DNA of 64,000 nucleotides from Phormidium tenue FACHB-1052 (GTDB lineage Bacteria > Cyanobacteriota > Cyanobacteriia > Phormidesmidales > Phormidesmidaceae), in contig NZ_JACJQN010000005.1 of NCBI RefSeq assembly GCF_014696675.1, positions 202,607 through 266,606 on the forward strand. Direction: 5' to 3'. A program made the translations under genes and the position numbers. Shown here in pieces: positions 43,161-52,649 of this stretch; position 1 is the first letter of the stretch, and the number at the start of each line of letters is the position of its first letter. The notes under the pieces are model-generated. The model had not been told where the DNA came from. It made no database searches and saw only the letters and a list, made by a program, of their open reading frames with translations.

Positions 43161-44950
43161 TAAGGCGCTGGAGCCACAGGCGGCGTCCTCTGCGGCTCCG
43201 GCGGCTCCGGCGATCGACTGGCCACCAGCCACCAGCCCAGCAGCCCCAGCAGCAGGGCAGAACCCGACACCGCCAGCACCCAGCGGGGCACCCCTCGCGG
43301 CGGTTTGCGTTCCGCCGGGGTGGATACAAACTCGTCCTGGGACAGGTTTTCACCGTAGAGCTTGGCCCCAGCGGGGATAGCTGAATCCCGTTGGGCATCG
43401 GCTCCAATCGGAATGTTTTGCCCCGCTTGGGTAGGAACCAGAAGCTTATGCTGCATCAGCACAACGGCGGTGTTGTCGTGGCCATTTTTTTGGTTAGCCA
43501 GCTCAATCCAGGAGGCCACCGCCGAGTCGAGGGTGACAATATCTTTAATGATCAGGCCGATGTAGTTGGCCCAGGCATCTTCGATGCGGTAGTTGTCGCT
43601 GAGACCATCCGAGCAGAGCAGCAGAATTCCCGTTTCGTCGAACACAAACCGCTGAATGTGGGGCTGGAGATGGTCGCCACTGCGGGTGCCGAGGGCCTGG
43701 GTGAGCGCTCCGGCATCGCTGCGCTCTAGGGCGTGGGGCCAGGTCTGGCGACAGGCGATCACCTCGCGTCCGGCAATGTCATCGTCAACCGTGAGCGGGT
43801 GGCAGTAGTCGGGAGTAATCCAGTAGGCGCGGCTGTCGCCGACATGGGCCAGGTACACTTCATTCACCCGTCCCCAGCCATCGTCGGTCTGCACCCGCTG
43901 GGGAATGACCACCGCCATCACCAGGGTGGTGCCCATGCGCTGACGACCGGCCCAGCCGTGGTTGTCGTTTTGAAAACTGATCAGCTCGTTGACGATGCGA
44001 ATCACCGCTTCAAGCTGCTGAACGACGACCTGGGGCGGCAGACCCCGCAGCTCATTTTGGGCTTCGGCCAGCAGTGCTTGCAGCTGAATTTGCAGCGCCT
44101 GCACCGCTAGCTGGCTGGCCACTTCACCGCCGTCGTGGCCGCCCACCCCGTCGCACACCATCGCCACCTGCATGGGGGCAGCTTCGCTCTGGGTGCCCAG
44201 GGGCCAGCAGGCATCTTCGTTGCGGGGCTGCGTTGGCCCCTGGGCTGTGGCTCCAGACAGGGCAATCCGGGTGGGCACTAGAGCCGCCTGGCTCAGCAAA
44301 ATTTGGTTGAGTTCAAGCGCTACGGTATCGAGGTCAAGGAGATCGGCGTCGAGGCGATTGACGAGCGATCGCAGCGGCTCAGACACAGATAGGTGTAGGG
44401 GCGACAGGAGCGATCGCCACAGCTCCACCAAATCCGATAGAGTCGGCGGCTCTCCATCGGGCCACAGTTCTACCAGACGCAACCGCCAGCCATCTACCCG
44501 CAGGTTACCGGGTTCTAGCAAACTCCTGGCCAAGCCCAGCTCGCCCAGCGTGCCCCACAGCTCCCACAGCTGCCACAGCCAGTTGGCCTGGCGCAGGGGC
44601 AGCGCGCTAAACAACCCCACCGCCAGCTCCGGCAGCAGCTCCCCCGCCTGGGGATGGATTGGGGCATTCTCCAACAGCAAAATCGGCGGTGCCCCAGTAC
44701 GCTCTAGCACACCATAGAGCCCTGGCACATGCAGCCGACGGGGGTGCGACTTAAGGTAAGGCAGTGCTTCTCCAGGAAAGGTATCGGGGGCACTAGGTCG
44801 CTGGTCAGGCTGGGTATCGAGCCAAATGCGCGGGCCCACTATTCGATAGCGCTGGCCCACTAGCTCATCAACCGGCAAGGTTTCAATATCAGTGCCGATC
44901 ACCCAGAGATAAGGTTTATAGCGGGAGGGGCGGCGCTCAACACGGTTCAT
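43160..44950 (-). CDS. PP2C-type protein phosphatase, membrane-anchored
   Basis: 596 residues. Residues about 1-225 form an N-terminal domain without a clear family. The PP2C domain spans about 235-500 with the metal-binding motifs RNEDACWPLG, MVCDGVGGHDGGEVASQLAV, AHVGDSRAYWI, LLLCSDGLSDN and GHDNTAVVLM in order. Near the C-terminus one membrane helix (WVLAVSGSALLLGLLGWWLV) is followed by a Pro-rich tail. First gene of a minus-strand unit; a STAS or kinase partner is not adjacent. Confidence 0.9.
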   Translation of the reverse strand: MNRVERRPSRYKPYLWVIGTDIETLPVDELVGQRYRIVGPRIWLDTQPDQRPSAPDTFPGEALPYLKSHPRRLHVPGLYGVLERTGAPPILLLENAPIHPQAGELLPELAVGLFSALPLRQANWLWQLWELWGTLGELGLARSLLEPGNLRVDGWRLRLVELWPDGEPPTLSDLVELWRSLLSPLHLSVSEPLRSLVNRLDADLLDLDTVALELNQILLSQAALVPTRIALSGATAQGPTQPRNEDACWPLGTQSEAAPMQVAMVCDGVGGHDGGEVASQLAVQALQIQLQALLAEAQNELRGLPPQVVVQQLEAVIRIVNELISFQNDNHGWAGRQRMGTTLVMAVVIPQRVQTDDGWGRVNEVYLAHVGDSRAYWITPDYCHPLTVDDDIAGREVIACRQTWPHALERSDAGALTQALGTRSGDHLQPHIQRFVFDETGILLLCSDGLSDNYRIEDAWANYIGLIIKDIVTLDSAVASWIELANQKNGHDNTAVVLMQHKLLVPTQAGQNIPIGADAQRDSAIPAGAKLYGENLSQDEFVSTPAERKPPRGVPRWVLAVSGSALLLGLLGWWLVASRSPEPPEPQRTPPVAPAP

Positions 44951-45163
44951 AGCGTTTACGGGCGGATACAGGCACGCGGCAGAGAGTCTATTAAAACAAC
45001 GTAATTAAGCCCCAAAAGGCCTGAGGCTAAAGATAGATTAATCCTAGAGGATAGCGAGACATTCAGAAGGGTAACCTGGGTTGGGTTTCGTGGATCAGTA
45101 ATCTCGACGGAGGCCTAAATTGGGATCATTTTCTTTTAGCCTTAACGTTTCTTGTGGGCTGCT

Positions 45164-45589
45164 ATGAACTACCCTCTGTTTTGGGCCATTCTGGGGGCCG
45201 TTTTCTGCCTCATGGAGTTATTTCTGCCCACGGGCTTTGTGGAGTCCACCCTGGGTTTGAGCGCTTTTATCGTGGCCTTTATAGCTCTGGGTGTGCCCTC
45301 CCTCAGCGTTCAAATTGTGGCTTGGGTAACGCTGTCTCTATTGTTTGTCTTCCTGCTGCTGCGGTTTGTGCCCAAGCGCACCCCCTACAGTCTGCAAGAG
45401 TCAACCGAAGCCCGAACGTTAACCGCGATCGCCCCCGGCCAAACCGGACGGGTGATCTACGAGGGCAACTCCTGGCAAGCTCGCTGCGACGACGAAACTA
45501 TCACCATTGGGGCCGATCAGCCGGTGGTGGTAGTTAGGCGCAAGGGCAATACTCTCTATGTCATCCCGGAAAGCGCGCTGAGAGCTTAG
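45164..45589 (+). CDS. NfeD family membrane protein
   Basis: 141 residues (ATG 45164; a TTG four codons upstream is possible). Three membrane helices (FWAILGAVFCLMELFLPTGF, LGLSAFIVAFIALGVPSLSV, IVAWVTLSLLFVFLLLRFVP) precede a C-terminal OB-fold: ALTAIAPGQTGRVIYEGNSW-like region and VVVVRRKGNTLYVIPE. NfeD proteins work with SPFH proteins, and such a gene follows 59 nt later. Confidence 0.85.
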   Translation: MNYPLFWAILGAVFCLMELFLPTGFVESTLGLSAFIVAFIALGVPSLSVQIVAWVTLSLLFVFLLLRFVPKRTPYSLQESTEARTLTAIAPGQTGRVIYEGNSWQARCDDETITIGADQPVVVVRRKGNTLYVIPESALRA

Positions 45590-45648
45590 GTGGGCGAGCC
45601 CCAAAGGGTTGACAACCGCTACCGCAAACTAGTTGAGGAATTATATCT

Positions 45649-46605
45649 ATGGGCGGCTTTTTTAGTTTTCTGATTGTGCTGATTTTTGGTGGGTCGATCG
45701 CCGCCAGCTCTGTCAAAATTATCAACCAAAGCGACGAGGCCCTGGTCGAAACCCTGGGCAAATACAACGGCAAAAAGCTCACCCCTGGCCTCAACTTTTT
45801 AATTCCATTTCTCGACAAGGTGGTATTCAGGCAGACCATCCGCGAGCGCGTACTCGATATTCCGCCCCAGCAGTGCATCACCCGCGACAACGTTTCGATC
45901 ACGGTAGATGCGGTGGTGTACTGGCGCATCGTGGATATGGAGAAGGCCTACTACAAGGTCGAAAACCTGCAATCGGCGATGGTCAACCTGGTGCTCACCC
46001 AAATTCGCGCTGAAATGGGCCAGCTCGAACTCGATCAAACCTTTACCGCCCGCTCCGAAATCAACGAAATTCTGCTGCGCGAGCTGGACATTTCCACCGA
46101 TCCCTGGGGCGTAAAGGTGACGCGGGTCGAACTGCGCGATATTGTGCCCTCTAAGGCGGTGCAGGAATCGATGGAGCTACAGATGGCCGCTGAGCGCAAA
46201 AAGCGGGCCGCCGTGCTGACCTCCGAAGGGGAGCGCGAAGCGGCGGTCAACTCGGCTAAAGGCCGGGCCGAGTCGTCGGTGTTAGATGCCGAAGCTCGCC
46301 AAAAGGCCGCCCTTTTAGATGCCGAAGCCCAGCAAAAAACCATTGTGTTGCGAGCCGAGGCGCTGCGCCAAGAGCAGCTACTCCAAGCCAAGGGCACAGC
46401 TGAAGCCATGCAGGTAATCGCCAAAACCCTTGCCATCGACCCCGGCACTCGCGAAGCGCTGCAATTTATCATTGCCCAGCATTACATGGAGATGGGATTA
46501 AAGATTGGCAGCAGCGACAGCAGCAAGGTGATGTTTATGGATCCCCGCAGCATTCCGGCAACGCTAGAGAGCATGCGGGCGATCGTCGGCGAAGGGCAGT
46601 CTTAG
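45649..46605 (+). CDS. SPFH/stomatin-like (QmcA/paraslipin) protein
   Basis: 318 residues with an N-terminal membrane anchor ([20 protein letters not shown]), the SPFH/PHB domain ([40 protein letters not shown]) and a long Ala/Glu/Arg helical region ([20 protein letters not shown], then [20 protein letters not shown]) that drives oligomer formation. It pairs with the NfeD gene upstream, a conserved membrane-organisation module. Confidence 0.92.
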   Translation: MGGFFSFLIVLIFGGSIAASSVKIINQSDEALVETLGKYNGKKLTPGLNFLIPFLDKVVFRQTIRERVLDIPPQQCITRDNVSITVDAVVYWRIVDMEKAYYKVENLQSAMVNLVLTQIRAEMGQLELDQTFTARSEINEILLRELDISTDPWGVKVTRVELRDIVPSKAVQESMELQMAAERKKRAAVLTSEGEREAAVNSAKGRAESSVLDAEARQKAALLDAEAQQKTIVLRAEALRQEQLLQAKGTAEAMQVIAKTLAIDPGTREALQFIIAQHYMEMGLKIGSSDSSKVMFMDPRSIPATLESMRAIVGEGQS

Positions 46606-46861
46606 GCAAGCTGAGCTGCACGGATCTAAATACGGCGACACTCGAAGGTGCTGTGAGCAATCCAATCACATCTCAGCCCTGCGAAGTGGTAGAGCGTTAC
46701 CCCCTTCGAAAGCCGGCAGAACCTAGATGTTCTACGCTAGCCAAAAGCCAAGCCTTAGCGATGCATGTTAATTTGAGCTGCATTAACGAAGTACTATCGC
46801 TGATGCAGCTTAAATCATCAACGACACCCTAGAGATTTTGTTTTGTTCTGAACTAGGTTTA

Positions 46862-48511
46862 CTACAGATCCTCGGTATCGCAGGGTAATGTGATGATGAA
46901 TGTTGTTCCCTTGCCAATCTCGCTTTCCACAGAAATGGTGCCCTGATGAGCCTGAACGCCCTGCTTCACAATGGCTAAGCCCAAGCCAGTTCCGGCAATA
47001 TAATCAACATTTTTCGCTCGATAAAAAGGCTCAAATATGTCCTCCTGGTTCTCTTTTGGAATCCCAATACCCTGATCCTGAATTTTCAGCATTAGGCTAC
47101 TTTCTTGATGACGGCATGAAACTCTTACATCCCCTCCATCGAGAGAATATTTAACTGCATTAAAGATTAAATTAGTCAAAATTTGTCGGGCAATCATTTC
47201 GTCCAAAACAACATTAATCTTTTCTGGATAAGCATCAAAAGAGATGTTGCACCGAGTTTGAGAAATAAGCTTTATTTGATCGATTACATCTTGAATTAGA
47301 TACGAGAAATCAAGTAAAGTAGGCTTAAATGATTGTTTAGCTTCCTCAACCTGACCAACAGCTAAAACTCCATCCATGAGTTCGGTCATGGTTTGAACCG
47401 CGTCTTGAATTCGCTGAAAAGCTTCATCTTTCTCCTTTTTGTCCCAGGTATGACTATAGTTCTTTAGAAGTTCAGAATAGAGAACAATGCTAGTCAAAGG
47501 AGTACGAAATTCGTGGGATGCCATGGAAATAAAGCGAGTTTTTAGTTCGCTTAGCTCTCGTTCTTTTTGCAGCGCTTTTTCAACAATCTCCTCTGCCTGT
47601 TTACGATCCGTGATATCAAGGTGGGAACCAGCCATTCGATATGGTTTGCCCTGGTCATCCCAGAGGGCAACCGATCGAGATAAAATCCAGCGGTATGTTC
47701 CATCTTTATGCTGGAGGCGATATTCCAGGTCATAGGTCGAAATCTCACGCTTCAGATAAGCGGTCAGGGCATTTTGTGCTCGTTGAACATCTTCAGGATG
47801 TAATCGCTCAAACCATTCTTCTAAGCAATTGGGAATTTCGTGATCTGCATAGCCCAAAATGTTCTTCCAACGGGGTGAAAAGAAGACCTCTTTAGTCTTC
47901 ATATCCCAATCCCATATTCCCCCACTAGAGCCAAGAGTTGCCAATTCAAACCGTTCTTGGCTAAGGCGTAGCTTTTCTCCAATCTGATGGATGTCTAAAC
48001 TAATTTGGGCTAAGCTTGCTAAATCACGCCGTTGTTCAATTTGTCTTGCGACTTGACGGCTAATAATTTTCAAACTCTCAGTCTGCTCAGCACTCAACCT
48101 TCGTGGCTCCTGATCCAGAACGCAAAGAGTACCGATCGCAGCACCCTCGGAAGTGATTAATGGAGCACCAGCATAAAATCGAATATGCGGCTCACTAGCA
48201 ACTAAAGGGTTATCAGCAAATCGTTCATCAATGGATGCATCTGGCACTGAAAATAGAACTGGTTGCAGAATGGCATGGGAGCAAAAGGCTATATCACGAG
48301 GCGTCTCAGTCACTGATAGTCCAACATTAGATTTGAACCACTGGCGATCGGCATCAATTAAGCTAACCAGAGCGATCGGAGTATTACAAATTTGGGAAGC
48401 CAGGCGAGTTAAATCATCAAAGATATCTTCAGGAGCAGTATCGAGGATACTCAAACGATGTAAAACTTCTAGTCTTTCTGCTTCGTTAGCTGGAAGAGGA
48501 GCAATTCTCAT
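46862..48511 (-). CDS. GAF-PAS sensor histidine kinase
   Basis: 549 residues, cytoplasmic (no membrane helix). A GAF domain occupies about 20-160 (ILDTAPEDIFDDLTRLASQI), a PAS/PAC domain about 195-310 (IWDWDMKTKEVFFSPRWKNI), HisKA with the phospho-accepting His in SMASHEFRTPLTSIVLYSEL near residue 333, and HATPase_c with NLIFNAVKYSLDGGDV, DQGIGIPKENQEDIFEPFYR and GTGLGLAIVK. It is the second gene of a unit with the upstream EAL regulator, 63 nt apart, which is its likely partner. Confidence 0.92.
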   Translation of the reverse strand: MRIAPLPANEAERLEVLHRLSILDTAPEDIFDDLTRLASQICNTPIALVSLIDADRQWFKSNVGLSVTETPRDIAFCSHAILQPVLFSVPDASIDERFADNPLVASEPHIRFYAGAPLITSEGAAIGTLCVLDQEPRRLSAEQTESLKIISRQVARQIEQRRDLASLAQISLDIHQIGEKLRLSQERFELATLGSSGGIWDWDMKTKEVFFSPRWKNILGYADHEIPNCLEEWFERLHPEDVQRAQNALTAYLKREISTYDLEYRLQHKDGTYRWILSRSVALWDDQGKPYRMAGSHLDITDRKQAEEIVEKALQKERELSELKTRFISMASHEFRTPLTSIVLYSELLKNYSHTWDKKEKDEAFQRIQDAVQTMTELMDGVLAVGQVEEAKQSFKPTLLDFSYLIQDVIDQIKLISQTRCNISFDAYPEKINVVLDEMIARQILTNLIFNAVKYSLDGGDVRVSCRHQESSLMLKIQDQGIGIPKENQEDIFEPFYRAKNVDYIAGTGLGLAIVKQGVQAHQGTISVESEIGKGTTFIITLPCDTEDL

Positions 48512-48574
48512 TTAATCTTGCTTCTTGTCTTAAATTACAAGCCAAAATGAATAAATCAAGGACGTTTTAGCCTG

Positions 48575-50293
48575 CTATAAACGTTTATCCTCAGCCAGGA
48601 AGGCTTCAAACTGTTCCGCAGGAACGGCTGGGCTGAATAAGTAACCCTGAATTGCCTGACAACCTTGCTCTCGCAAAAAATTAAACTGTTCTTGAGTCTC
48701 TACTCCCTCAGCAATAACTCGCAATTTTAAGCCCCTAGCCATCGCAATTATTGTTGTAACAATCGTGGCATTTTGGGGAGCATGAAAAATATCATTGATA
48801 AAAGAGCGATCGATTTTCAAAATATCAAGCGGTAGACGTTTAAGGTAATTTAAGGATGAGTAACCCGTACCGAAATCATCAAGAGAGATCTTAATTCCTA
48901 CAGCCTTTAATTCTCCCAGGATGGCGATCGCAGCTTCTATGTCATCCATTAAGCTAGTTTCAGTAAGCTCTAGCTCTAGACAATTTGGATCAAGCTGGGT
49001 TTGACTTAAGATCTGCGTAATAGTTTGTACCAGGTCTTCTTGCCTCAATTGAAACGCTGATAGATTTACAGAGACTTTAAGGGGAATCGGGTGCAGATCC
49101 TGCCATATCTTGGTCTGAGCACAAACAGCTTCTAAAACCCAATTACCAATTTCAACAATGTGGCCTGTTTTTTCTGCGATCGGAATAAAGACATTTGGGT
49201 CAATCATCCCCAACTCAGGATGATGCCATCGCAGCAAAGCTTCGGCTCCCATGATGCGGCCAGTAATCAAATTAATTTTAGGCTGGTAGAGTATCTGAAA
49301 TTCAGAATGCTCCAGGGCAACATTCAATCCCTTTTCTATTAAACTATTTTGCTCCGTCTTAGCTCCCATTTCTACCTCATAGAAATGATAGCTATCTTTC
49401 CGAGACTGCTTAGCAAAACCCATAGCCATTTCGGCATGGCTTAACAACTTACCAAAGTCACTCTGATCGTCAGGATAGAGAGCAATGCCAATATTAGCCT
49501 GCACCAAAATCTTATGATCGTTGAGCCAGTAAGGATTCGCAAGACTACTCAAGATGGCCTTGACCTGATCCTCAACGGTCTTCCTGTCTAAGGCGTTAAC
49601 CAAAACCATGGTAAATACATCAGCATTGATTCGAGCTACTACATTTTCTTGGCCTGCAATTTCGAGCAGTCGTTCAGCTACAGCTTGAAGCAGCAAATCT
49701 CCCGTTGAGTAACCAAAGGCATTGTTGACAGCTTTAAACTGGTGTAGGTTTATACACAAAATCGCCATCATTTGTTGACGACGTTTTGCTATTGATAGAG
49801 CTTGCTGAAATTTTTGATATAGCAGAATACGGTTGGGCAGCTTAGTGAGTGCATCCTGATACGCTAAGGCGCTAATTTGCTCAGTTGCATGCTTCATCTC
49901 TGCAATGTAAGGATCAACAATCGCATTTTTTTTGTATAACCGACTGTTAATTGCCTCTGCCAATTCAGCCGTTGTGAACGGCTTAGCAAGATAGTCGTCT
50001 GCACCCAAGTTCATTCCTTTACGAATATCTAATCTGTCAGCCTTAGCCGACAAGAAAATGAAGGGAATGACCATCATTTCCGGATCTTGATGCAAGATTG
50101 TATAGACTTGATAGCCATCTATCTCTGGCATCATGATGTCACACACAATCAGGTCTGGAAAATGCATTTTTGCCAGTTGAATTCCAGCCTCACCATTCTC
50201 CGCTCCAAGTGCTTCAAAACCGAGGCAGCTTAAAGACTGGACAATGCCTTCTCGAAGATCCTGAGTATCTTCAATGACTAGAATTTTTGCCAT
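48575..50293 (-). CDS. Response regulator with degenerate GGDEF and intact EAL domains
   Basis: 572 residues. The receiver domain (1-120) has Glu8/Asp9, phospho-acceptor Asp52 (VCDIMMPEIDG), Ser82 and Lys104. The GGDEF domain (about 140-310) has lost its catalytic motif: VARINADVFTMVLV stands where RxGGDEF is expected. The EAL domain (about 320-570) keeps GAEALLRWHHPELG, ELTETSLM, SLDDFGTGYSSLNYL and VIAEGVET, so it should hydrolyse cyclic di-GMP. First gene of the two-component unit. Confidence 0.92.
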   Translation of the reverse strand: MAKILVIEDTQDLREGIVQSLSCLGFEALGAENGEAGIQLAKMHFPDLIVCDIMMPEIDGYQVYTILHQDPEMMVIPFIFLSAKADRLDIRKGMNLGADDYLAKPFTTAELAEAINSRLYKKNAIVDPYIAEMKHATEQISALAYQDALTKLPNRILLYQKFQQALSIAKRRQQMMAILCINLHQFKAVNNAFGYSTGDLLLQAVAERLLEIAGQENVVARINADVFTMVLVNALDRKTVEDQVKAILSSLANPYWLNDHKILVQANIGIALYPDDQSDFGKLLSHAEMAMGFAKQSRKDSYHFYEVEMGAKTEQNSLIEKGLNVALEHSEFQILYQPKINLITGRIMGAEALLRWHHPELGMIDPNVFIPIAEKTGHIVEIGNWVLEAVCAQTKIWQDLHPIPLKVSVNLSAFQLRQEDLVQTITQILSQTQLDPNCLELELTETSLMDDIEAAIAILGELKAVGIKISLDDFGTGYSSLNYLKRLPLDILKIDRSFINDIFHAPQNATIVTTIIAMARGLKLRVIAEGVETQEQFNFLREQGCQAIQGYLFSPAVPAEQFEAFLAEDKRL

Positions 50294-50851
50294 GGTTGCA
50301 TTTTCTCCTTACCGCGTTTCAACGGTTCCTAATGAAAGTTAAAGTTGCAGGTTATGCCACTATTGGACAACGTGCTGATTGAGCCAAAGAATCCTATAAA
50401 AATTTTGTCGTTGCACCTAGTTACACTAAACTGTTCTAAGCTCTAAACAGAACCGCGATAAGCTAACAGAAGCAGATCTGAACACCAAAACTTTAATGTT
50501 TTGATGAATGAGGGTGTTAATCCAATAAGCTTGCTGACAAATCCTAGAGTACCCAGTCGCTCAGGACAAACTCCTATAGCTACGACCGATTATTCGTTAT
50601 GCAACTGATGATATTAAGAATATTTAAAGGCAAAAAGCCTTTGTAGAGGGTATGGCGCACTGATGTCGACATAAGCCCAAAGTCATCAAACATAGGCCAA
50701 GCCCTTCCCTTAGATGCCACTATCACCCTTGGACATCCAATTCGAACTGATTACATAATTTGGATCACGACCGAGATATTAAACCCCATGTTTTGTCAAC
50801 AGCGCGGTCCATCACTAAGTGGCAGCGAGCTCAAGCTTTTGACAACATTGA
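50294..50851. other. Gene-free region upstream of the EAL regulator
   Basis: AT-richer 558 nt. A small hairpin AAAGGC/GCCTTT lies at 50626-50642. It must hold the promoter of the regulator (minus). No open frame or RNA gene was recognised. Confidence 0.4.
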
Positions 50852-52417
50852 TCACGCTGTAGATTCATCTAAGGCAGCCACTACCTGGTCGTAGATCTCG
50901 CGGGCGTGGTTGGGGCTGGTGCCAATGCAGGTGAGGCCTACCTTGCCATACTCCGACAGACAGCCCATGAGGTGGAAGGTCGCCCCTACTCCGCTAATGG
51001 AGTTGAAGTGTAGCTGCTTGGCGACGATGATATCCATCAGATCGCTGGGCAGCAGACCTCGGTATTGAGGTTTTTGCAGGTTGTCAGAGGCACGGTAGTA
51101 ACGCACCTGTTCTTGCTTGGTGTAAAATAGCCCGTCGGCTTGGTGAAAGCGGCCCTCAGTCAGCATTTTCATGGCCATGAGGGGATGGGTCGTGCCACCT
51201 TTACGCAGGTTAATTTCAATTGCTTGGAGATCCCACTGGGGGGCTTTGGGGTCACCCTTGGCGACGGCGATGAAATCGACACCGTAGCGCTCTAGGGCAC
51301 CTTGGCGGGCTAGTTCTTCGCCGATGCGCTGCCCCATATCTTGAATCTCAAGGCGATAGTCGGGCCGAGCTGGGAAAGAGCAGCCGAGGAAGATTTGCCC
51401 ATCGGGACCGCCCAGCTCCTGGTCGTGGGTGGAGAGGATTTCGACTTTGCCCAGGGGGGTAATGCGGCCCTGTACGCTGGGGGATTCTTTGTGATCGCCT
51501 TCCACAAAGGCTTCGGCGATCGCCCCCAGTACCGGAATCTTGGCCGAAAAGTGCTCCCAGGTTTCGATACCACTCTGAAAGCTCAGGGTGTGGAAGGCTG
51601 CGGTCAAAGCTCGAACGCGATCGCCATGGCCCGCACTTCCCGGAGCCACAGCCGACAATTCTCGCAGATCTAAAATCGCGTTACCTTCCCCCGAAAAGCC
51701 CTCGTTGAGCTTGATCACCATACGCTTGAGGTTGGGGTCTTGCTCCCACACCTCGGCGGTAACTTGGGCTAGAGAGGATTCGTCGAACACCAGCTCACTG
51801 CCGATAGGGTGGGGAATGCCACAGCGTCTAAAAATCTCGCGGCTGCCGCTTTTGGTGCCCCAGTGCAGGAGATCGGGGTCGAGGGCCAACAGGGGAAGCC
51901 CCAGGGCCAAAGACAAATCGCGCTCCCAGACGGTGGAGTTGTAGCAGGTCATGTAGGCGCGATCGGGATTGATCGCCTTGCGAATGCGGTTGAGCAGGCG
52001 GGGGCGCTCCAGCAGCTTTTGGCTGAGGGGCTTACCTGAGCTGTCGTAGGCCGACAGCAGGGTGAGGCGATCGCGGGCGTGGGAACTGGGAATGCCCGGC
52101 AGCAGCTCTAGATAGTAATCGACAATGCTGGGATGCAGCGGCTGTGAGGTGACGTAGACCAGGTGCGTGTTGGGGTTGCGCAGCCGAATCAGCGAAAACA
52201 GCAGCCGCTCTTCGTAGTGGTTCACCCCCTCAATTTTTTGCAGCTCTTCCTGATCGAGGCTGAGTGAGGGCACCACCACCACATGCCGCTCCTGGGTGTC
52301 AAATTCATCGGTTGAACACCAGCGATCGCGCAGCGTCTGCTGTAGTTGCTGAAAGCTGGGCCTAGCCTGTAAGCGCGCCGGTTCTGTAGCCATAGCCGCC
52401 TCGTTCGCCGTCACCAT
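50852..52417 (-). CDS. ATP-grasp peptide ligase, PGM1-related
   Basis: 521 residues from ATG 52417, chosen because GAGGG lies 8 nt upstream; the frame is open to 52534. An N-terminal segment begins SFQQLQQTLRDRWCST, HVVVVPSLSLDQEELQKIEG follows, and the ATP-grasp core has VIKLNEGFSGEGNAILDL and the metal-binding LQAIEINLRKGGTTHPLMAM. PGM1 joins a guanidine-type starter to ribosomal peptides in pheganomycin synthesis; the substrate of cyanobacterial relatives is unknown and no precursor gene was seen nearby. Confidence 0.75.
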   Translation of the reverse strand: MVTANEAAMATEPARLQARPSFQQLQQTLRDRWCSTDEFDTQERHVVVVPSLSLDQEELQKIEGVNHYEERLLFSLIRLRNPNTHLVYVTSQPLHPSIVDYYLELLPGIPSSHARDRLTLLSAYDSSGKPLSQKLLERPRLLNRIRKAINPDRAYMTCYNSTVWERDLSLALGLPLLALDPDLLHWGTKSGSREIFRRCGIPHPIGSELVFDESSLAQVTAEVWEQDPNLKRMVIKLNEGFSGEGNAILDLRELSAVAPGSAGHGDRVRALTAAFHTLSFQSGIETWEHFSAKIPVLGAIAEAFVEGDHKESPSVQGRITPLGKVEILSTHDQELGGPDGQIFLGCSFPARPDYRLEIQDMGQRIGEELARQGALERYGVDFIAVAKGDPKAPQWDLQAIEINLRKGGTTHPLMAMKMLTEGRFHQADGLFYTKQEQVRYYRASDNLQKPQYRGLLPSDLMDIIVAKQLHFNSISGVGATFHLMGCLSEYGKVGLTCIGTSPNHAREIYDQVVAALDESTA

Positions 52418-52649
52418 ACTGACTACCCTCGCGATCGCTCGATCGTTTTTGAAATAAAAGGTCTGCAATGAAACGAGTATAGTCGAAAGCCCCTGCCAGC
52501 CTGCCCAGGCCCATCTACTAGCGCGTTTCCTCACCCTAGATCAATATTTTCACACCAATCGTTGGCCCTTGCTATCCCCACTAAGGTATAGGAGCCGAAG
52601 TGCTGGTTGCCGTTCCCTGGGCGATCGCTCAACCGCCTGCCGTCAGGGG

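Noticed and set aside
46690..46760. tRNA-like stretch with GTGGTAGAGC resembling a D-arm
   Set aside because: No matching acceptor stem, anticodon arm or T-arm could be formed around it.
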